Source: an uncultured Alphaproteobacteria bacterium
GTDB lineage: Bacteria > Pseudomonadota > Alphaproteobacteria > RF32 > CAG-239
Direction of reading: 5' to 3'
DNA: 55,686 nucleotides
Assembly: GCA_944391445.1 (NCBI GenBank)
Contig: CALXTL010000012.1
Coordinates: forward strand, 1 to 55,686
Shown here: piece after piece, positions 50,344 through 55,686 of the stretch
Position numbering within the stretch: the first letter of the stretch is position 1
Layout of the letters: the number at the start of each line of letters is the position of its first letter
Translations under genes and position numbers: made by a program
The notes under the pieces: model-generated
The model's input: the letters and a program-made list of their open reading frames with translations, nothing else
The model's database searches: none
What the model was told of the DNA's origin: nothing

Positions 50344-50787
50344 ATGTTTTTGGAACAGAGCAGTCGTCGTTCATCCGTGCGTTATCGCCGTAATGCCGAC
50401 GTTAATATCACTAATTTAATGGATGTGATGATGGTGCTGCTGGTGGTTTTTATGGTGGCAGCTCCATTGATGACTTCCGGTATTGCACTTGATTTGCCTA
50501 AAGTCGGTGGTAAGGCAATGGAAGGCGAAGATGTTTCGCTGAATATCAGTGTGGATAAAGACGGTTATTATTATATCGGCGAAAAAGAAGTTCCGGCTGA
50601 TAAGGTGGTGGAAAGGCTGAAAGCCATGCAAGAGGCCAATAACAAACTGACGGTTACCATTTCCGGTGATACGGCCGCGCAATACGGTCGGGTTATCGGT
50701 TTAATGGCCATTTTGAAAGAAGCCGGTTTTGAAAAAGTCGGCTTGAAGACGGAACCGAAACCTTTGTCCGAACGCAGGAAAAAATAG
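50344..50787 (+). CDS. tolR: Tol-Pal system subunit TolR
   Basis: ExbD/TolR family, 147 residues, one membrane helix carrying the essential Asp in NITNLMDVMMVLLVVFMVAAPL. The periplasmic domain has VSLNISVDKDGYYYIGEKEV, typical of TolR. Works with TolQ to energise TolA. Six nt from tolA. Confidence 0.95.
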   Translation: MFLEQSSRRSSVRYRRNADVNITNLMDVMMVLLVVFMVAAPLMTSGIALDLPKVGGKAMEGEDVSLNISVDKDGYYYIGEKEVPADKVVERLKAMQEANNKLTVTISGDTAAQYGRVIGLMAILKEAGFEKVGLKTEPKPLSERRKK

Positions 50788-50793
50788 ACAACA

Positions 50794-51741
50794 ATGAACA
50801 ATGCACTGAAGAAATCAATAGCTTTGCACATCGCGGCTTTTCTGCTGTGTATTGTCGATTTGCCGTTGTTTTGGAGTAATCGGACCACGCCGGGACAGGT
50901 GCCGATTATTGTTGATCTGAAAGATGTTAAAATTTCGGAAATGACCAATTTGCCGCCTAAAGCCGAGTTTGGCGAAGAAGACCGGGCAGCAAGCACGGTC
51001 AAACGCAAGATCGAAAAACAGTATACTAAAGAAGAGCCGGCAGCTGAACCGGAACCTCAGCCGAAAGAGGAAAAAACTGAACCGGTATCTGAACCGGAAG
51101 AAAAAATAGCGGCGGCGCCTAAACCGATTAAAAATGATTATCTGGAAGCGCCCAAGCCCGCCGCAAAACCTAAAATTAAACCACAGCCGCGGAAGCCGAA
51201 AGTTACGCCTCAGCCCCGGAAGCCGGCGCCCAAGAAAAAAGAACAGCCTAAAAAAGACAGCCGCCAGCCCGAGTTGGCTAATCCTCTGAAGAGTTTGCTG
51301 GCTTCGGTTGACGCTTTGGAAAAAGAAGCCAATACCAGTGCGACGGCAACAATCAAGGAAGGGACGGAAGTCAATAATATGGGTATTGAAGGTGGTGTCG
51401 GCGGTTCATACTTCAGCGAGCTTTCCATTTCAGAAATTGACGCAATTGCCGGACGTTTGCGCGCCTGTTGGAATCTTGACCCCGGTGCAATGGGAATCGA
51501 GGATATGATTGTGGAAATCCGCGCGCAGTTGAATCAGGACGGTTCTGTGCGTCGAGTGGAGATTGTTGATGACAGTCGTTATCGTTCAGACAGCCACTTC
51601 CGTTCGGTGGCCGACAGTGCACGCCGCGCCGTTTATATTTGCGCGCCATATAAAATTTTGGCAGATAAATATGCCGAAAAATACGATATGTGGAAAGAAA
51701 TGCGATTGCGCTTCAATCCGATGGATTCATCAATTCAGTAA
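50794..51741 (+). CDS. tolA: Tol-Pal system periplasm-spanning protein TolA
   Basis: The 315-residue product has an N-terminal membrane anchor (SIALHIAAFLLCIVDLPLFW). A long Lys/Pro/Glu-rich extended middle (about residues 60-165) follows, then a C-terminal globular domain (ISEIDAIAGRLRACWNLDPG, then IVEIRAQLNQDGSVRRVEIVDDSRY) that contacts Pal and TolB. The middle is proline-rich rather than the pure Ala/Lys helix of E. coli, as in other alphaproteobacteria. tolB and pal, which normally follow, are missing here. Confidence 0.92.
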   Translation: MNNALKKSIALHIAAFLLCIVDLPLFWSNRTTPGQVPIIVDLKDVKISEMTNLPPKAEFGEEDRAASTVKRKIEKQYTKEEPAAEPEPQPKEEKTEPVSEPEEKIAAAPKPIKNDYLEAPKPAAKPKIKPQPRKPKVTPQPRKPAPKKKEQPKKDSRQPELANPLKSLLASVDALEKEANTSATATIKEGTEVNNMGIEGGVGGSYFSELSISEIDAIAGRLRACWNLDPGAMGIEDMIVEIRAQLNQDGSVRRVEIVDDSRYRSDSHFRSVADSARRAVYICAPYKILADKYAEKYDMWKEMRLRFNPMDSSIQ

Positions 51742-51792
51742 GCTTAAGAGGCTTTTAATATTTGTTTGCTAAACTGCCGTTCAGAGGTGCTC

Positions 51793-52527
51793 ATGATAAC
51801 GGAAACATATAATCGTTTACCTTTATTTGCTATATTGCGCGATGCATGGTTGTTTTGTAAAAGCCATGCGCGGGCGACGGTTTTGTTTTGCCTTTTGAAC
51901 TATTTTGTTTGTGCCGGCGCGGCCTATAGTTGGAAGACTGTCTGCTTTTGGCCGGTGTTGGCCATTATGTATGTTTTGTGGGGTGCTTTGTTTCGCTATT
52001 GTTTTAAAAAGACGCCTTATGTGGCTTGGCGGGCGATGCTCTCTTCCATGGTGCCTTCCAGCAAAATTTTGGTTTTGACGGTTTTGGTTGTCAGTCTGTT
52101 GATCGTTTTGCCGATTTTACCGTTGTTTTTGCCGCATATGTCTCCGGAGTTTATTGATAAATACAGCTATTTTCTGCAATCGCATATGCAGGAGGACGGA
52201 ATTGTTGACGCCGTTATAAATGTGATTGCCACGTTGTTGTCGCCGTTGATTTTATATCGGCCGGTTTTTGCCTGGATTTCTTCATTGATCGGCCGCAGCG
52301 GGTTGCTTAAATCGGCTTTTGAAAAAACACGAGGTAATTATTGGGAATTGCTGCTGCTGGCCGTTATTGTCAATTTGTCCGGGTCTTGTATTTATTATGT
52401 CGCCGGTGCAGCGGCGGTGCCGTTATGGCTGATGATGCTCCCTTTATCTGTTTTGGTCATTTATTTTAATATTGTGCTGGCTCAGTGTTATGCTTTTTTC
52501 TTCCTTGAAATAGAACCCGCCCGCTGA
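51793..52527 (+). CDS. Polytopic membrane protein of unknown function
   Basis: The 244-residue product has about five hydrophobic segments (FCLLNYFVCAGAAYSWK, VCFWPVLAIMYVLWGALF, ILVLTVLVVSLLIVLPILPLFL, LLLAVIVNLSGSCIYYVAGAAAV, LPLSVLVIYFNIVLAQCYAFFFL). No catalytic motif is visible. ATG 51793 has AGAGGTG upstream; the in-frame start at 51766 has none. It occupies the place where tolB is expected after tolA but is not a TolB (no propeller, no signal peptide). Confidence 0.65.
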   Translation: MITETYNRLPLFAILRDAWLFCKSHARATVLFCLLNYFVCAGAAYSWKTVCFWPVLAIMYVLWGALFRYCFKKTPYVAWRAMLSSMVPSSKILVLTVLVVSLLIVLPILPLFLPHMSPEFIDKYSYFLQSHMQEDGIVDAVINVIATLLSPLILYRPVFAWISSLIGRSGLLKSAFEKTRGNYWELLLLAVIVNLSGSCIYYVAGAAAVPLWLMMLPLSVLVIYFNIVLAQCYAFFFLEIEPAR

Positions 52528-52528
52528 T

Positions 52529-54619
<2,091 letters not shown>

Positions 54620-54710
54620 TCATAAAAGGAATATAGAAAGTTTGACAAGATTTTTCCATCATAAAGACCAGGTTATGCAGAATAGAAAAATGTCTGTTTG
54701 GGACAATATA

Positions 54711-54738
54711 AAAAAGCGGGTGTCTGAGCCCGCTTTTT
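54711..54738. terminator. Terminator downstream of infC
   Basis: Ten-base-pair stem aaaaagcggg / cccgcttttt with an 8-nt loop, 22 nt past the infC stop on the minus strand. Confidence 0.88.
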
Positions 54739-54759
54739 AATTAATAAATTCGTTTGGGA

Positions 54760-55299
54760 TTATGCCGGAGCCACCATCATAATCATCTGACGGCCTTCAA
54801 GCTTTGGCTCGGCTTCAAGTTTGCACAAACCATCCAGATCATCCAGAAGCCGGTTAAGAATTTCTTTGCCCATATCATTGGCGCTCAGTTCGCGTCCTTT
54901 GTAACGCATGGTAAATTTGACCTTGTTGCCTTCACCTAAAAACTTTTTGGCCTGTTTAACTTTGACTTCATAATCGTGCGTATCAATCATCGGACGAAGT
55001 TTAAGTTCTTTGATCTCTACCACTTTCTGGTTTTTTCGGGCTTCAGCTTTGCGCTTTTGCAATTCATATTTATATTTGCCATAGTCTAGAATTTTGCACA
55101 CGGGAGGAACAGCCTGCGGCGATATTTCGATAAGATCCAATCCCGCATCATCAGCCAGCCTTAAGGCCTCCTGAATGGGGACAATTCCGCGGTTACCGCC
55201 GTTTTCGTCGATCAGACGAACTTCTCTTACTCTGATATTTTCGTTAATGCGTGGTCCGTCATCATCGCGTACTGGCGCATTGTTATTTTCTCTAGCTAT
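54760..55299 (-). CDS. infC: Translation initiation factor IF-3, probable AUA start
   Basis: IF3 binds the 30S and rejects non-canonical start codons. The 179-residue product has GPRINENIRVREVRLIDENGGNRGIVPI (N domain) and ISPQAVPPVCKILDYGKYKYE, then KELKLRPMIDTHDYEVKVKQAKKFL (linker and C domain). The start is placed at ATA 55297-55299. AAGGAGG lies 5 nt upstream, and the next codons read Ala-Arg, aligning with the usual Met-Ala-Arg N-terminus. The only upstream in-frame start (TTG 55342-55344) abuts the -10 box, so it is probably not transcribed. Non-AUG infC starts (AUU in E. coli) are the basis of autoregulation. Confidence 0.9.
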   Translation of the reverse strand: MARENNNAPVRDDDGPRINENIRVREVRLIDENGGNRGIVPIQEALRLADDAGLDLIEISPQAVPPVCKILDYGKYKYELQKRKAEARKNQKVVEIKELKLRPMIDTHDYEVKVKQAKKFLGEGNKVKFTMRYKGRELSANDMGKEILNRLLDDLDGLCKLEAEPKLEGRQMIMMVAPA

Positions 55300-55335
55300 T
55301 GTAGCCTCCTTATGTCTGTTAATCAATCGACGCTT

Positions 55336-55363
55336 ATAATACAAAAGTAATAATTATTTTCAA
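55336..55363 (-). promoter_or_regulatory. infC promoter
   Basis: On the minus strand TTGAAA (55358-55363), a 16-nt spacer and TATTAT (55336-55341). It gives a leader of about 30 nt ending at the AAGGAGG site. Confidence 0.65.
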
Positions 55364-55541
55364 GAAAAAAAGTAGAGAATCTGATCAAATCCAAAATTCT
55401 CAACCGATAAAAATAATTCCTTGTTGCGGAGAACGTCATCCAAAATATAGTTGACAGTAAAAGTTTTTTCAGCTAATCTCTCGCCATATCAAATGTTTAG
55501 AAAAATTTTCACAGAATTTGAAATTTTTTGAAAAAAAGTTG

Positions 55542-55570
55542 TTGACATCTTGGAATGAGTGTCATATAAA
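55542..55570 (+). promoter_or_regulatory. rrn: Strong promoter, probably of an rRNA operon
   Basis: TTGACA (55542-55547), a 17-nt spacer and TATAAA (55565-55570), followed by a GC-containing discriminator (ccacctcgcc), as in stringently controlled stable-RNA promoters. Upstream A/T tracts may act as an UP element. Confidence 0.8.
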
Positions 55571-55576
55571 CCACCT

Positions 55577-55686
55577 CGCCGATGACGAGAAGCAATGCTT
55601 TGAGGGCTTCGGTAAGTTATAAGATAGAGTAAAGAAGAGAGAGGGGATACGCAGGCGGCGTTATTATGGTAATAATAATGTCTACT
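55577..55686 (+). other. Probable 16S rRNA precursor leader (runs off the window)
   Basis: No open frame. A tgctttga element at 55596-55603 resembles the core of boxA antitermination sites. The segment tagagtaaagaagagagagg followed by gatacgcaggcggcg resembles alphaproteobacterial pre-16S leader sequence. Mature 16S is not reached. Identification is by recall of leader style plus the promoter, so moderate. Confidence 0.55.

Overview
This 55.7 kb window comes from a flagellated alphaproteobacterium of moderate G+C. The F0 genes form a separate atpI-atpB-atpE-atpF'-atpF block with split b and b' subunits. The order ftsE-ftsX-ydcF-plsC-DUF2125, the DUF721-DsbA pair and yebC-ruvCAB-ybgC-tolQRA are also alphaproteobacterial arrangements. 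Genes of clear Bacteroidota style inside it suggest an uncultured animal-gut lineage; that last point is inference.

Layout. 1-5.8 kb: flagellar genes fliM (cut by the window edge), fliL, fliP and fliO on the minus strand, interrupted by a plus-strand pair for pilin-like proteins, the second a 962-residue PilV-like tip adhesin. 5.9-9.8 kb: dciA, dsbA and the F0 operon. 9.8-16 kb: pheA with a secreted protein, an outer-membrane barrel, ppdK, and an orphan gene behind a strong promoter carrying a perfect palindrome. 16-19.4 kb: host-type palindromic repeats, then two genes (outer-membrane barrel and large surface lipoprotein) whose codon use, lipoprotein signal and A-rich leader are Bacteroidota-like. 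19.8-24.6 kb: pal, cpoB, tilS, smpB, tadA, rluB-like, rsmD. 24.6-32.4 kb: the ftsEX-ydcF-plsC-DUF2125 chain, a zinc-ribbon membrane protein, ispA/xseB, an ArsR regulator and rnd. 32.7-37.7 kb: an orphan gene, aspS, a GNAT acetyltransferase behind what looks like a complete transcription attenuator, and dapE. 37.8-41.6 kb: tRNA-Thr(UGU), a three-gene sugar-modification operon, a flippase-like membrane protein and a thioredoxin-like protein. 41.6-45 kb: aminopeptidase P, prmA and a lipoprotein. 45.2-52.5 kb: yebC, ruvC, an HD hydrolase, ruvA, ruvB, ybgC, tolQ, tolR, tolA and a membrane protein. 52.5-55.7 kb: ligA, infC and, at the right edge, what looks like an rRNA operon promoter and leader.

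Most notable points. (1) Upstream of the GNAT gene are a -35/-10 promoter, a 22-codon leader with seven Arg codons, a GC-rich alternative pairing and an intrinsic terminator. (2) infC appears to start at AUA: it has a perfect Shine-Dalgarno at correct spacing, and the only alternative start abuts the -10 box. (3) The 16.3-19.2 kb segment looks like an inter-phylum acquisition. (4) A PilV-type pilus-tip gene sits within a flagellar cluster. (5) The Tol-Pal genes are split into two blocks about 27 kb apart, and tolB is not in the window.
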